21,535 nt of DNA, taken from positions 1 to 21,535 of the forward strand of contig CAICTM010001850.1 of NCBI GenBank assembly GCA_903772945.1. Reading direction: 5' to 3'. The notes beneath the pieces are model-generated. The model was not told where the DNA came from and made no database searches. It worked only from the letters and a program-made list of their open reading frames with translations. Both the position numbers and the translations under genes were made by a program. Each line of letters starts with the position of its first letter. Position 1 is the first letter of the stretch. The stretch comes from Seminavis robusta (lineage: Eukaryota; Bacillariophyta; Bacillariophyceae; Naviculales; Naviculaceae). This document shows, one piece after another, positions 9,662 through 18,402 of this stretch.

Positions 9662-10517
9662 ATTTAAGTCAGCGGGAGCTGCGATACTTCGGCAGAAAGA
9701 CAGATAGAAGAAGGATGACATGGTTGAGATTGCACCCTTCTTTCAAGGCAACCCTGGCGACAACATCCGATTTCGTCATGTGTTGCCGCCCGGTATCATT
9801 CCCTCATTATAACCTTCTTTTTTATTAAGCTAGCCCTGGCGACAACACCCGACTTCGTCGTGTGTTGCCACCCGCTAACCATAATTTACAGCTATCACTA
9901 CCATATGCACCTGTAACTTTTATAGCTTCTGCTGGTTTATTGTGTTGAGTGCACTAACCTTGAACAATCCTGATTTATCCCTACCCCAAAATTTGTAGAA
10001 CCTTCAATTTCCAGTTTTGTTGGCTTATGACTATCTCTATCCTTATACTTTGGCTTCACCGGAATAGGAAATAGTAAATAGTAAATAGCATTTAAGTCAG
10101 CGGGAGCTGCGATACCTCGGCAGAAAGACAGATAGAAGAAAGAAGATCTGTTTGAGATTGCACCCTTCTTTCAAGGTAGCCCTGGCGACAACACCCGACT
10201 TCGTCGTGTGTTGCCGCCCAGTATCATTCCCTCATTGTAATCTTCTTTTTATTACTCTAACCCTGGCGACAACACCCGACTTCGTCGTGTGTTGCCGCCC
10301 GATAACCATAACTTTACAGCTGTCATTCCCTTATGTAACTGTAACCTTTGTAGCTTCTGCTGGCTTATTGTGATGAGTGCACTAACCTTGAATAATCATG
10401 ATTTTATTCCCACCCTTAAACTTGGTAAACCTTCAATTTCCAGTTTTGTTGGCTTACACCTATCTCTATCCCTATATTTTGGCTTCACCGGAACAGGAAA
10501 TAGGAAATAGGAAATAG
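9662..10517. repeat. Two tandem units of about 428 bp
   Basis: Unit 1 starts at 9662 and unit 2 at 10090, both with ATTTAAGTCAGCGGGAGCTG. They are alignable throughout: a GCAGAAAGACAGATAGAAG block, a CACCCTTCTTTCAAGG block, two hairpin modules, AGCTTCTGCTGG, GAGTGCACTAACCTTGAA, TTCAATTTCCAGTTTTGTTGGC and TTTGGCTTCACCGGAA, each ending in a short (GGAAATA/GTAAATA)n tract. Differences are mostly single substitutions and small indels. The frame at 10152-10373 translates the hairpin modules into a repeated LATTPDFVVCCRP peptide, but unit 1 does not keep an equivalent frame, so coding is doubtful. It could be a young satellite, or a duplicated non-autonomous element. Confidence 0.85.
9752..10300. 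repeat. Four copies of a ~40-bp hairpin module
   Basis: The module CCCTGGCGACAACACCCGAC...GTCGTGTGTTGCCGCCC starts at 9752, 9834, 10180 and 10261. Arms of 16 bases (GGCGACAACACCCGAC and GTCGTGTGTTGCCGCC) pair at 14 of 16 positions around a TTC loop. The two modules within a unit are 81-82 bp apart in both units. Copy 1 differs from the others by C-to-T and G-to-A changes, some at CpG, as expected from deamination. The conserved pairing could reflect an RNA or single-stranded DNA structure, or simply the ends of an inverted-repeat element. Confidence 0.8.
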
Positions 10518-10544
10518 GATATAGGAAATAGGAAATAGGAAATA
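10496..10544 (+). repeat. (GGAAATA)7 microsatellite
   Basis: Seven consecutive heptamers; the fourth is GGATATA. The shorter, diverged version at the end of the first tandem unit (10067-10089) shows that it grew from the unit's own terminus. Confidence 0.9.
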
Positions 10545-10548
10545 CCAA

Positions 10549-10626
10549 AAAAGGGGTAGAGGGCTCAGGCAGATAGACTGCCGAGGTAAAAGGGGTAGAG
10601 GGCTCAGCCAGATAGACTGCGGAGGT
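10549..10626 (+). repeat. 39-bp tandem pair
   Basis: Two adjacent 39-bp copies (10549-10587 and 10588-10626) begin AAAAGGGGTAGAGGGCTCAG and continue through CAGATAGACTGC. They differ by C/G changes that swap the pairing of a small internal GGCAG/CTGCC stem. They sit directly after the heptamer tract. Confidence 0.9.
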
Positions 10627-10698
10627 ATTGGACACTGTACATGTAGATGTTGCAACTTGCAAGTTACAAGGTCGCCCGTGAAAGCTACCCTGTCGCCC

Positions 10699-10895
10699 AC
10701 CACTGGATTTTCCCCACCACTGGACTCTGCAATAACATCTGGATTCATGAGTATGAGTCCCAAACCAGTCAAAGTCCAGTGGTCAAGTTAATGAATAACA
10801 GGATACCACTGACTAAACCAATAAATTCATGACTGTCCTTTCAGATAAGCACAATAGAAGCACAGAATAACCATTGGAGAGCAAAATCCAGTGGT
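10699..10895. repeat. Nested inverted repeats around CCACTGGA
   Basis: ACCACTGGATTT (10699-10710) is the reverse complement of AAATCCAGTGGT (10884-10895). ACCACTGGACT (10716-10726) is the reverse complement of AGTCCAGTGGT (10773-10783). The order A-B-B'-A' gives two nested stems in the 5' flank of the CRAL-TRIO-like gene. It may be a decayed inverted-repeat element, or repeated binding sites in both orientations. Confidence 0.7.
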
Positions 10896-11047
10896 CGGGT
10901 ACACAGTAGAAAGCGTGAGAGTACTTTTTCTTTTTGACTAGCTAGCTACCAGGTAGAGGGTGGGTTCTCAATTTTGTTGTTGTTGGGAAATGGGAAAAGC
11001 AGTTTGGTTGTCTCCGACCATCAAATTTATTTCATCTTTCCGTACCC

Positions 11048-12133
11048 ATGCAAGCAGCAGACCAAGACGAAGATGTCCTAAGGCATGATGATGGCTCCAA
11101 TCAAGGTCGCCCTCAGGTACCAGACGGACTGGATCGTCAGCAGGAACAAGTTATGGCAGATGATGCCAATGTGGAAGCTGTAGCAGCAGCGGTGAATGGC
11201 GGACCCAACGATGAAAACCATCAGGAGAATGAAAATGAAAACGATGATGCTCACGATGACAGTGACAGCAGTGAAAGTGAGGAAGAGGAGGATCAGGAGG
11301 ATGGTGCTAACCGCGCAGGCCCTGCTGCTGTTGAGTTGCCCGTTGGTCCTTCCGATCATCGTCGAATGCAGCTCAACAACGAGGAGCACCAATGGGCTCT
11401 CAACATCAAACAAGCCATTGAAGATGAACCCGAGCTGGATTCCGTCTCCGACTTTTGGGTGGCTCAACTAGCATTGATTGACCAAGGAGACACAGCCGCA
11501 GCTCTGGAGCGAGCACACAAGATGCAGGGCTTTCGACAAGAGTATGGAATTTTGGATACCTACGAGCATGGAAGGCATGTTATCCATGAAATTATGGATA
11601 TATTCCCCAAGCTTTATTTGTCGTTTGGTTTCAGTCATCGGTATGGGACCTACGTCTTGGTGCTTGACGTGGCCAAGCTGTATGCCAAAACCCTCAACAC
11701 AAGACCAGGTGCCATGGCAGCTTGGCTGAGCGCAGAGTACTATGTATATAATTGCATGTCACCGGATCTGGAAGCTATCAGAACGGGTATTGTATCCATT
11801 GTGGAGTGTGAAGGCTTCGAATGGAGCAAACACTTTGGACTGCAGATTATGAAAAAGTTCTCTCTCGAGTTGGGTGCCGTCTACCCTTTTCAAGTCAAAC
11901 AGCTGCTTTGCTATCATACTGGCTTGTGTTTTACGTTGCTGATGTCAATGGTCAAACAGTATTTGCCCGCCACACTCCGTTCCACGATTTCTGTTGGGAA
12001 TATATGTGGCCTTGGGCGTTTGGACGCTCTCTACTTCTCACCAGGGGTTGAGTTCGCTAGAGATATGATAAAGACCCGGTTGGAAGAATGTTTGGACAGG
12101 AGGTACAGAAATGAGGCTTCCTTCTCTCTGTGA
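11048..12133 (+). CDS. CRAL-TRIO (Sec14-like) domain protein with acidic N-terminus
   Basis: 361 residues, single exon, ATG in the context TACCCATGC after a pyrimidine-rich leader. Residues 1-100 are low-complexity and acidic (a dense Asp/Glu/Ser run at about 60-86) and likely disordered. Residues 113-165 look like the small N-terminal CRAL-TRIO helix region (AAALERAHKMQGFRQEYGI). Residues about 180-317 fit the lipid-binding fold: a strand TYVLVLDVAKL, a helix with WLSAEYYVYNCMSPD, then VYPFQVKQLLCYHTGLCFTL and VKQYLPATLRSTISVG, matching the Sec14 YPE...WKxVKPFLxxxTxxKI region in position. The usual YPE is YPF here. Members of this family bind phosphoinositides, tocopherol-like or other hydrophobic ligands in the cytosol; the ligand cannot be read from the sequence. 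The gene is convergent with the next and appears intact. Confidence 0.7.
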   Translation: MQAADQDEDVLRHDDGSNQGRPQVPDGLDRQQEQVMADDANVEAVAAAVNGGPNDENHQENENENDDAHDDSDSSESEEEEDQEDGANRAGPAAVELPVGPSDHRRMQLNNEEHQWALNIKQAIEDEPELDSVSDFWVAQLALIDQGDTAAALERAHKMQGFRQEYGILDTYEHGRHVIHEIMDIFPKLYLSFGFSHRYGTYVLVLDVAKLYAKTLNTRPGAMAAWLSAEYYVYNCMSPDLEAIRTGIVSIVECEGFEWSKHFGLQIMKKFSLELGAVYPFQVKQLLCYHTGLCFTLLMSMVKQYLPATLRSTISVGNICGLGRLDALYFSPGVEFARDMIKTRLEECLDRRYRNEASFSL

Positions 12134-12741
12134 GAGTGACAGATCAACAATGTATTCCGTTGTGCAGCCATGTATGTAACCTTGTTCTTCCCATGTTTCG
12201 ATTGGATTCCAATCAGAACGTACAACGCAGCAGAATCGAACAGTTTGGCAGCCAGTGCTGAAACATCCATACGAAAATGGTGTTCCGTTTGATGATCGCT
12301 TTTGCAAGGTTTGGAACCTGTATTTCTCGACTCCCGAGTGAAGGAATGATTAATCGTTGGAAGAACGCTTGGGATGTCGGGTTGATAACGATAGCCGGTA
12401 GATGTTAGCACTAATGTGCCTAGCTCGAGTGATCTTTTCAATCAAACGTTAAAGTGGTGCTGTAACCAACACTTTTAGAATTACAATAGAGGCTAAAGCC
12501 AGAGCCAGCTCACGCACGATTTTCTGCTAGAGCTGAGTAAGCAAGAGATGCATACGGTACGGTACTTCCTGGCGCATGGTCTTCTCAGGGTATAGAATCT
12601 TACTCCCCGCCAGCGCCACAGCTTCGTTCAGGGATGGCGCCTGAGAACAGCTCCCATGATACGTTTTCCTGTTTGCAACCGGAGCGAAGAGTGCGTTTCG
12701 CCGTATTACTCTACTATTCCCGAACTCATATTCGACATTCT
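12134..12741. other. Intergenic between convergent gene 3' ends
   Basis: Must hold the two 3' UTRs and polyadenylation sites. A frame on the minus strand (12527-12745) begins by overlapping the stop of the exostosin gene but shows no domain, so I do not call it. An ACGGTACGGTAC run lies near 12555. Nothing else recognised. Confidence 0.5.
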
Positions 12742-14289
12742 TCATGCAGGGTATAGGCTTGACTTGCTGTGAGCATGAAGGATTCGAAGGGTGTGTCGAA
12801 ATGCGTCGTCGTATTTGTGGGCGTCCACGCCTAACCCGAACGTAAACAACGTGGCATACTCTTTCATCTTGGTCTGCCGTCGTGCTAATTCTTGTGGGTT
12901 GTTGAGGACACGTTTCATCGCTTCAAAGATAGATGTCACATTTGTTTCATCCTGCGGATTGCCGGGTGCAGTAATGACAAAAGAATCATAGTCAATACTC
13001 AGAGTTTCGTCTTTGTTTTGTCGCGCTAAAAATGGATAGGACTCCTCGATGGAGCACGCAGTTTGCACAGTGTGCCAGCCCCTTCGATTATTGTTGGCAT
13101 CCAGCTGCCACTCTAGCACCACGGGCAAGCACCCATTGCGGATGACATCAAAGATTCGGCGCTGCCAGCACGAGTCGCCAGGCAGAACTGGGCATAAAAT
13201 GGACTCCCGATACTTCTGCATAAAGTCCACTTGGGGATATTTACCCAGCTGCTTATCACCCCAGTCTACCGCCAGAAAGGGCTTACCACAGAAAGTATAG
13301 TTGTTGCTGTAGTCCGCGGGGGTTTCTCCATCGACCGGTATGTTCATCAGATCCGACTTTACAGTCCTGGAAAAGTACCGTCGAAACCGTCTAGGCTTGA
13401 GGCCTGACATTCGTCTATTGACACTGTTGTAAAAGGCCACAAACGAGTACTGTCTGTTTTGATGCTCAAGGTCGTTCAGTTGCTGGTGAAGCATGCTGGG
13501 TTGATACATAGGCTCGTCGTGAAAAATTGGCAGCACAATACTACCAAGGCGCCCATCAGTGGGGCCAGCCACAAGACGCCACGTTTGAGCAGTGATGGCG
13601 CGTTTTAACATGGCATCAGATTGGACCTGGATGTAGAGATGCTTCAGTTTGTGCTGGGGGTAGTATGGAAGGGCTGCATGGAGTGCATTCATTTCTCCAT
13701 CAGAAATTTGACGACAATCGAGCTGGCTAATACCTTCTGTGAAGTGACAATGACTCCAATGCATGTATGGTACCACCAAGAATGTAGCGTTGTGCGGATC
13801 CATTGTTCGACAAGGACTTGTGCGAAACAACTGAACCAAGGCCCATTCCGTAGCCACGTTTTCTGGGACAACTTGTCGTTGCTGAACCCGTATGCAGATA
13901 AAATCTTCAATGTCACTAGTGAAGTTGCTTGGTAGTTCGTCGTAGACGTAGAAGGAAAAGCCTTCTATTGGGCAGCGTGTTTCGTTGTTGTTGCTTTTTG
14001 GCCAATCTTCCACGGGTAGCTCAAACATTGACGAGAAATTACGAGCTGCCAGGGCGGTTGCAGACAGCGGGTGTATCACAGCAGCGAGTTCATTATCTGT
14101 GGTGACTCTTGAGTAGACGTCACGAAAAATGCTATCGATTTTGAATTGTAAGGAACGGTATCGACTTTGGTCGAGACGTTGAGGAACTTGAACGATCGCC
14201 TTGAGTGCCACAACTATTGTGCATATGATGATGGATTTTCTCGTCCTGCAGTCTTTTTTGCGGGAGGATAGTGGAGCCATCAGCCTCAT
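12742..14289 (-). CDS. Exostosin-family (GT47) glycosyltransferase, type II membrane protein
   Basis: 515 residues, single exon, ATG at 14289. A basic N-terminus (residues 9-18) precedes a short hydrophobic anchor (KSIIICTIVVALKAIVQV, 18-35), giving a Golgi type II topology with the catalytic part in the lumen. The exostosin-like domain runs from about 106 (CPIEGFSFYVYDELPSNF) to about 480. Its signature is YRESILCPVLPGDSCWQRRI at about 360-379, then FDVIRNGCLPVVL, matching the GT47 S-x-F-C-L-x-P-x-G-D...R-x-F-D-x-I-x-x-G-C-x-P-V pattern. Several N-x-S/T sites fit a luminal location. Family members add sugars (GlcA, GlcNAc, galactose, arabinose, xylose) to polysaccharides; the substrate here is unknown. 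The length is normal and the gene looks intact. The promoter should lie in 14290-14640. Confidence 0.88.
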   Translation of the reverse strand: MRLMAPLSSRKKDCRTRKSIIICTIVVALKAIVQVPQRLDQSRYRSLQFKIDSIFRDVYSRVTTDNELAAVIHPLSATALAARNFSSMFELPVEDWPKSNNNETRCPIEGFSFYVYDELPSNFTSDIEDFICIRVQQRQVVPENVATEWALVQLFRTSPCRTMDPHNATFLVVPYMHWSHCHFTEGISQLDCRQISDGEMNALHAALPYYPQHKLKHLYIQVQSDAMLKRAITAQTWRLVAGPTDGRLGSIVLPIFHDEPMYQPSMLHQQLNDLEHQNRQYSFVAFYNSVNRRMSGLKPRRFRRYFSRTVKSDLMNIPVDGETPADYSNNYTFCGKPFLAVDWGDKQLGKYPQVDFMQKYRESILCPVLPGDSCWQRRIFDVIRNGCLPVVLEWQLDANNNRRGWHTVQTACSIEESYPFLARQNKDETLSIDYDSFVITAPGNPQDETNVTSIFEAMKRVLNNPQELARRQTKMKEYATLFTFGLGVDAHKYDDAFRHTLRILHAHSKSSLYPA

Positions 14290-14817
14290 TCTTTAGTCCA
14301 GGAGAGGAATGCTGAAAGGATGCAATGAGTGTCCACCACTCCAACAAATAAATGTCTCCATCATCGTCTCCTCAACGGCTGAAATATTGGCAAATTGTGA
14401 GCACAAGAACATGGCTGTTTATTACAGTTTCCTTACTTCCTATTTACGTAAGAGAGTGTGGCTGGTGCAGTGCTTTGCGTGCTGCCTAACAGTATTGCAG
14501 ACTTCTAAGAGGACACTGACCTCGTACGGTACCAAACCTCAGGCTTCAATGTTACGTTTCAGTTCAAGCTCACTCGAGGTGACAAGCATAGTTAGTGTAA
14601 TCGGTCGAAATCAGATGTGAAGTCACATTTATTTATTCAACTAGCATGGGGGCATCACCGTTGCAGCCCCGTGCGTACCGGTACCGTACCAGCCCCTGAC
14701 CACCGTGGCATCTCTTGGATCCAATCCCGGCATTCATATCCAAGGGCGCCCTCTCAAACGATACTGCCAACGCTGTTGTTCCTCGACACCTACCGGTAGA
14801 GGAGCAATGCATCATCG
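14290..14817. other. Intergenic between two tandem minus-strand genes
   Basis: Expected to carry the 3' UTR of the PDZ gene and the promoter of the exostosin gene. The palindromic run CGTACCGGTACCGTACC (14674-14690) is shared in kind with the GGTACC-rich repeats at 17843 and 18537. No gene is visible; short plus-strand frames have no recognisable content. Confidence 0.5.
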
Positions 14818-17511
14818 TTACACAACATCGGAACCGTCCGAATTGAGGGACATTTCATCATCCGAGGAATCTCGATCGCTAATGGTGTTTCCGTCGCTTC
14901 CGTCTTCTCTCTTGACAAAGACGGATGGTAGGTTGACAATGATCAGCAAGGGGAAGAACAAACCAAAGAAGATGCCATACTCGTATCCCGAAAGGCCATA
15001 GTCGGAGCTGTCGAATAACAGAATCATGAGAAAGAAACTGACCACGACAATCACATTGCAGACCAACTGCGCTATCGAGAACCGGGCTCCCACTTTTCGA
15101 AACCACCAGGGAGCATTGACCAGGAACCCCAAGAGGATGCCACCGACAAAGAGTCCCATGAATTGGAGAATGGTTCCCACGGCATCGGATCCATCGTACG
15201 TTTGTTCCTTGACCGTGGACCAGCTAATGCTGACACCCACAATGACAATGGTAATGACGTAGACATTTCCGAGCCACTGAAAAATATTGGCACACGCTCC
15301 AGGTCGTTCACAACTGTTGTAATAACATCCCTGTTTTCGTCGCAATTCTTCTCGATGTCGTCTGGCTTCTTCCATGGCCCGGACAAAGTTGAAATTGGGT
15401 GGCAACTGATGCGTCGGTCGTCGCGCAATGGCCATTTTGGTTTTCAGTTTGGTCCGTGCCAAAATGACGCAATGATCCAATGCAGAACTCAACAAGAGAT
15501 CGGCCGTCTTGTTGTCTACATCTTGACACTGATTAACCGATACGACGCGATCACCGACGTGCAAGAGCGAATGCGAAAAGAGCGACTTTTGTCCAATACG
15601 CCCAATTTCCAATTCTTGCTTGAACAATTCGTCGTCCGTCGTGACCATTTTGAATTCCATTCCGGTCCGACTATCTTGTATGGGTTTGGTAATGAGCGAT
15701 TCGACCAGATCCTTTTTGCCACCTCGATTGTGGCAAATCACCGTGATGGATCCCGTCAAGACATCCAACAAGTGCGATGCATTGACGGGATCGAGTTTTT
15801 CGACGTTAAGGTCATTGATGCGCATAACAATGTCCAAGGGCGCCAGTGGCGTATTGGCAAAGAGGCCCGTATCGGCTATCCGCACAATTCGCAATTCTCG
15901 ATCAATGCGTCGAAATTCCAATCCATGTGGGAGCGTGGCTTCTCGTTTGAGAATGGTGGCACTCACGTAGGCAGCACGATGATTGTCGATAATGGGTGGA
16001 ATGTCATCATCATCTTCGAATCGGATTCGTCGGGAGGGAGGTTTGTTGTTGTTGTTGTTGTTGTCGGGAGGTAAGAGTGCTGCCAATTCTTCAATGCGTT
16101 CGCCATTGGTATTAATCGTCGTTTCGTCCATAATATTATTATTCATATTGTCACTGTCGTCTTTGGTGGGATGATATTCGTCGACTTCGGTTTTTTCTTC
16201 TTCGCCACTGGTGGTAGGAACGGCATCGATTCCGACACCGGCAGCCGACAGCAACAGTAATTCTGGTTGTTGTGGCATGATGGGATGTTGCTGAGTGTCA
16301 ATGTCTTGGTCATCACTGTCACTGTTATCATCATCGTCATCATGTTCGGCCATGAGGGGACTGACGAGGCTAAAATTCTTGTCGATACCCGCTTGTCGTT
16401 CGTCGTCATCGTCGTCGTCAATCACAGCGCTGGCCGTAGACAGACTGCCGTCGGTATCATAGGTGGTATCGGTGCCAGCTTCGTCGGCCGTTTGGACCGT
16501 ATTACTGCTGGAACTGTCTCTCATGAGCGTGGAATCATTGTCGGTATCCCCCGAAGACGATCTACCGGCTTTTAACTCTTGTTCTTCATTCAAATCATCT
16601 TCGGTGAGGAGGTTATTCCAGTTTCCTTGAGGAGGTGGAGATGTGCTAGTAGTAGTGTCAATATTGGAAGCGGCCGCCGCCAGCTGTTGTTCTTCGGCTT
16701 GTTGTTGTTGCTGTGCTGCTACCAATTCGTCCACGTCGATATCGGCTTCCAAATCATCGACATCCACTTCAGTGGAAGCCATGATGGAAATGCCAAAATC
16801 AGTCGATGATAGCTGCTTTTGTGGTTCTTGTTGTTGTTGTTCATGAGAGTCCACGGTGGTGCTGGTACCCAAATTGGGTAGGGAAATCACATCCCGGGAA
16901 TCTTTACTGGAAGTTGGAACAATATCTGGAGTTTCTGCTGGTTGTTGCTGTTCTTCGTCATTTTCCATGTGGACAAGTCCTGACGTACTGGAAATGGTAC
17001 TATTGTTACTGGGAACGGTTCGTATGGCTTCTTGTTGATCCTCTTCTGCATTCGAAGGCAAATTGTCGCTACTGTTCTTGTCTTCTGTTTTACTACTCGA
17101 TTGGAAGGCATCCACTATTGATGACACGGCCGACAGCGCCGATCGAGCGAATGGAATGGCGGGAAAGGGAGAAAGAGATCGTTCGGGTTCTCTAAAACCT
17201 TCTTTGTCTTCTTCTTGTTGCTGTTGCTGTTGTCCTGCCACGGACGATGATGCTGGCTGCTTCCGTTCGTCACTACTACTAGAATCGGAGTCAACAGAGG
17301 CAGAATGCTGAGTCTCTCTCCGGTCGACTCCAGGCGGAATACTAGCATCTCCTACCGGGGTCATTTCAGGCTGTGAAGCAACAACTGCCCCCGGTGCCTC
17401 CGGTATTCTTGCAGCTCCAAGTTCGTTGGATGAAACTTGATCCTCCCCATCATCGGATCTATCCATTCCTTCAAAGACTTCATCCACATCGACTACGCTA
17501 TTGCTTGTCAT
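14818..17511 (-). CDS. Large PDZ-domain protein with four C-terminal membrane spans
   Basis: 897 residues from the first ATG (17511); the frame stays open to 17583 but without another ATG. Residues 1 to about 510 are disordered, Ser/Asp/Glu-rich with Gln, Asp and Asn runs (an Asn run is encoded by GTT repeats near 16050). Two PDZ-like domains follow: about 529-595 (HGLEFRRIDRELRIVRI, then APLDIVMRINDLNV) and about 616-686 (GMEFKMV, LLHVGDRVVSVNQ). Next come a basic helix (RAMEEARRHREELRRKQ), a Cys-rich turn and four hydrophobic spans at about 742-763, 777-801, 813-833 and 846-866, then an acidic Ser/Asp tail. PDZ domains bind short peptide ends or membrane lipids, so a membrane-anchored scaffold is likely (inference). 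I know no named family with this architecture. No lesions seen. Confidence 0.82.
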   Translation of the reverse strand: MTSNSVVDVDEVFEGMDRSDDGEDQVSSNELGAARIPEAPGAVVASQPEMTPVGDASIPPGVDRRETQHSASVDSDSSSSDERKQPASSSVAGQQQQQQEEDKEGFREPERSLSPFPAIPFARSALSAVSSIVDAFQSSSKTEDKNSSDNLPSNAEEDQQEAIRTVPSNNSTISSTSGLVHMENDEEQQQPAETPDIVPTSSKDSRDVISLPNLGTSTTVDSHEQQQQEPQKQLSSTDFGISIMASTEVDVDDLEADIDVDELVAAQQQQQAEEQQLAAAASNIDTTTSTSPPPQGNWNNLLTEDDLNEEQELKAGRSSSGDTDNDSTLMRDSSSSNTVQTADEAGTDTTYDTDGSLSTASAVIDDDDDDERQAGIDKNFSLVSPLMAEHDDDDDNSDSDDQDIDTQQHPIMPQQPELLLLSAAGVGIDAVPTTSGEEEKTEVDEYHPTKDDSDNMNNNIMDETTINTNGERIEELAALLPPDNNNNNNKPPSRRIRFEDDDDIPPIIDNHRAAYVSATILKREATLPHGLEFRRIDRELRIVRIADTGLFANTPLAPLDIVMRINDLNVEKLDPVNASHLLDVLTGSITVICHNRGGKKDLVESLITKPIQDSRTGMEFKMVTTDDELFKQELEIGRIGQKSLFSHSLLHVGDRVVSVNQCQDVDNKTADLLLSSALDHCVILARTKLKTKMAIARRPTHQLPPNFNFVRAMEEARRHREELRRKQGCYYNSCERPGACANIFQWLGNVYVITIVIVGVSISWSTVKEQTYDGSDAVGTILQFMGLFVGGILLGFLVNAPWWFRKVGARFSIAQLVCNVIVVVSFFLMILLFDSSDYGLSGYEYGIFFGLFFPLLIIVNLPSVFVKREDGSDGNTISDRDSSDDEMSLNSDGSDVV

Positions 17512-17842
17512 GGTGGTAGCGGTAGAGATCGTACAAGGAACCCATCGAAGCAGCACCCTTTTGTCATGGTCCGAAGCGTTCAAATTTCGGCCACGTCAAA
17601 ACCAGCCTGTCACGTTCACGCTACGGCGCACCTTGCTTTCCACGTCCTCCTAACTCTTTTCGTTCATGCAAGGGACTTGTAAGAAGTGTTTCCAACCGCG
17701 ATCCCAACGGATGATCTAGAGCTCTATCCCTACTGTATTTTATCAAGACTGAATGCAGCTGTGGGCTTCGTGATCTTATCAATGAGGGAGGCATCAGTCT
17801 TCAACCGCTTCCGGACTGGAAAACAGTAACGTACTGTGCGAA
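17512..17842. other. 5' flank of the PDZ gene
   Basis: Should contain the promoter and 5' UTR of the minus-strand PDZ gene. A short plus-strand frame (17437-17682) overlaps that gene and is treated as a shadow. No specific motif is identified. Confidence 0.4.
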
Positions 17843-18009
17843 AGAGCTGTTCCAACTGTGGTTCCTTTTCCTTTCGAGAGCAGCTACCTGGTACCATGTG
17901 CCTCCAGGGTTCTCGTGTCCCTGTTTCTACCAGGCACCGGTACCGGTACGATGAGCTCCCAGCGTTGGGACAATCATGGCGCTCTGGATCTGGTACCGGT
18001 ACCGTAGTC
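17843..18009 (+). repeat. Direct repeat copy 1 (167 bp)
   Basis: Runs from AGAGCTGTTCC to ACCGTAGTC. It is essentially identical to copy 2 at 18537-18711: one A/G substitution near the start and an 8-base gap just before the final GGTACCGGTACC. It contains GTACC palindromes at 17936-17949 and 17992-18003. No coding frame is recognised. Confidence 0.92.
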
Positions 18010-18402
18010 GTCTAAGAAGCCTCGAATGACCAAACACACGAATCAAGTAGAAGGGTGGTCGTCAATTCTAAATCTGTACCCGTAGATTTTGAGTGCACCT
18101 TGAAATCATGACCTAATGCTTCTAATTGTAATTAGTCTTCTCAGAAATTCTTAAGGCCTACTCTAGAATACAATGGCTAGTTTGCACGTTGCGTGCCCCC
18201 TGCCAACTTTGTCGTGAGGTCGACAATCCCACGCCTCTTTCATCCACAAATTCACAGAAAAAGGTCAAAAAATGGGAGCCTTGATGTCGTGTTAGCTGGT
18301 GTGGTGCTGCTATGATGGTGATGGTTGCTTTATCATGCTACACATCCATGGTGGGGAGTAAGACAGCAACTTGCATCCCAGTTTTGATTGATACAGGAAG
18401 CC
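18010..18402. other. Stretch between repeat copy 1 and the zinc-finger frame
   Basis: AT-richer, no gene recognised. It probably includes the promoter or leader of the zinc-finger frame that starts at 18403. Confidence 0.35.

Noticed and set aside
9752..10300. CRISPR-like array (four similar modules)
   Set aside because: Modules are palindromic but not evenly spaced (81-82 bp within units, 346 bp between), the intervening sequence is itself duplicated, and the context is eukaryotic.
10152..10373. 73-residue frame with a repeated LATTPDFVVCCRP peptide
   Set aside because: The peptide repeat is only the hairpin module read twice; the sister unit does not keep the frame open, and there is no recognisable protein.
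12527..12745. 72-residue minus-strand frame whose ATG overlaps the stop of the exostosin gene
   Set aside because: No domain or codon-level signal; an overlapping downstream cistron would be unusual for a eukaryotic nuclear gene. Most likely 3' UTR.
15163..16074. 303-residue plus-strand frame
   Set aside because: It is the complement of the PDZ/membrane gene; the minus strand has clear domains, this one none.
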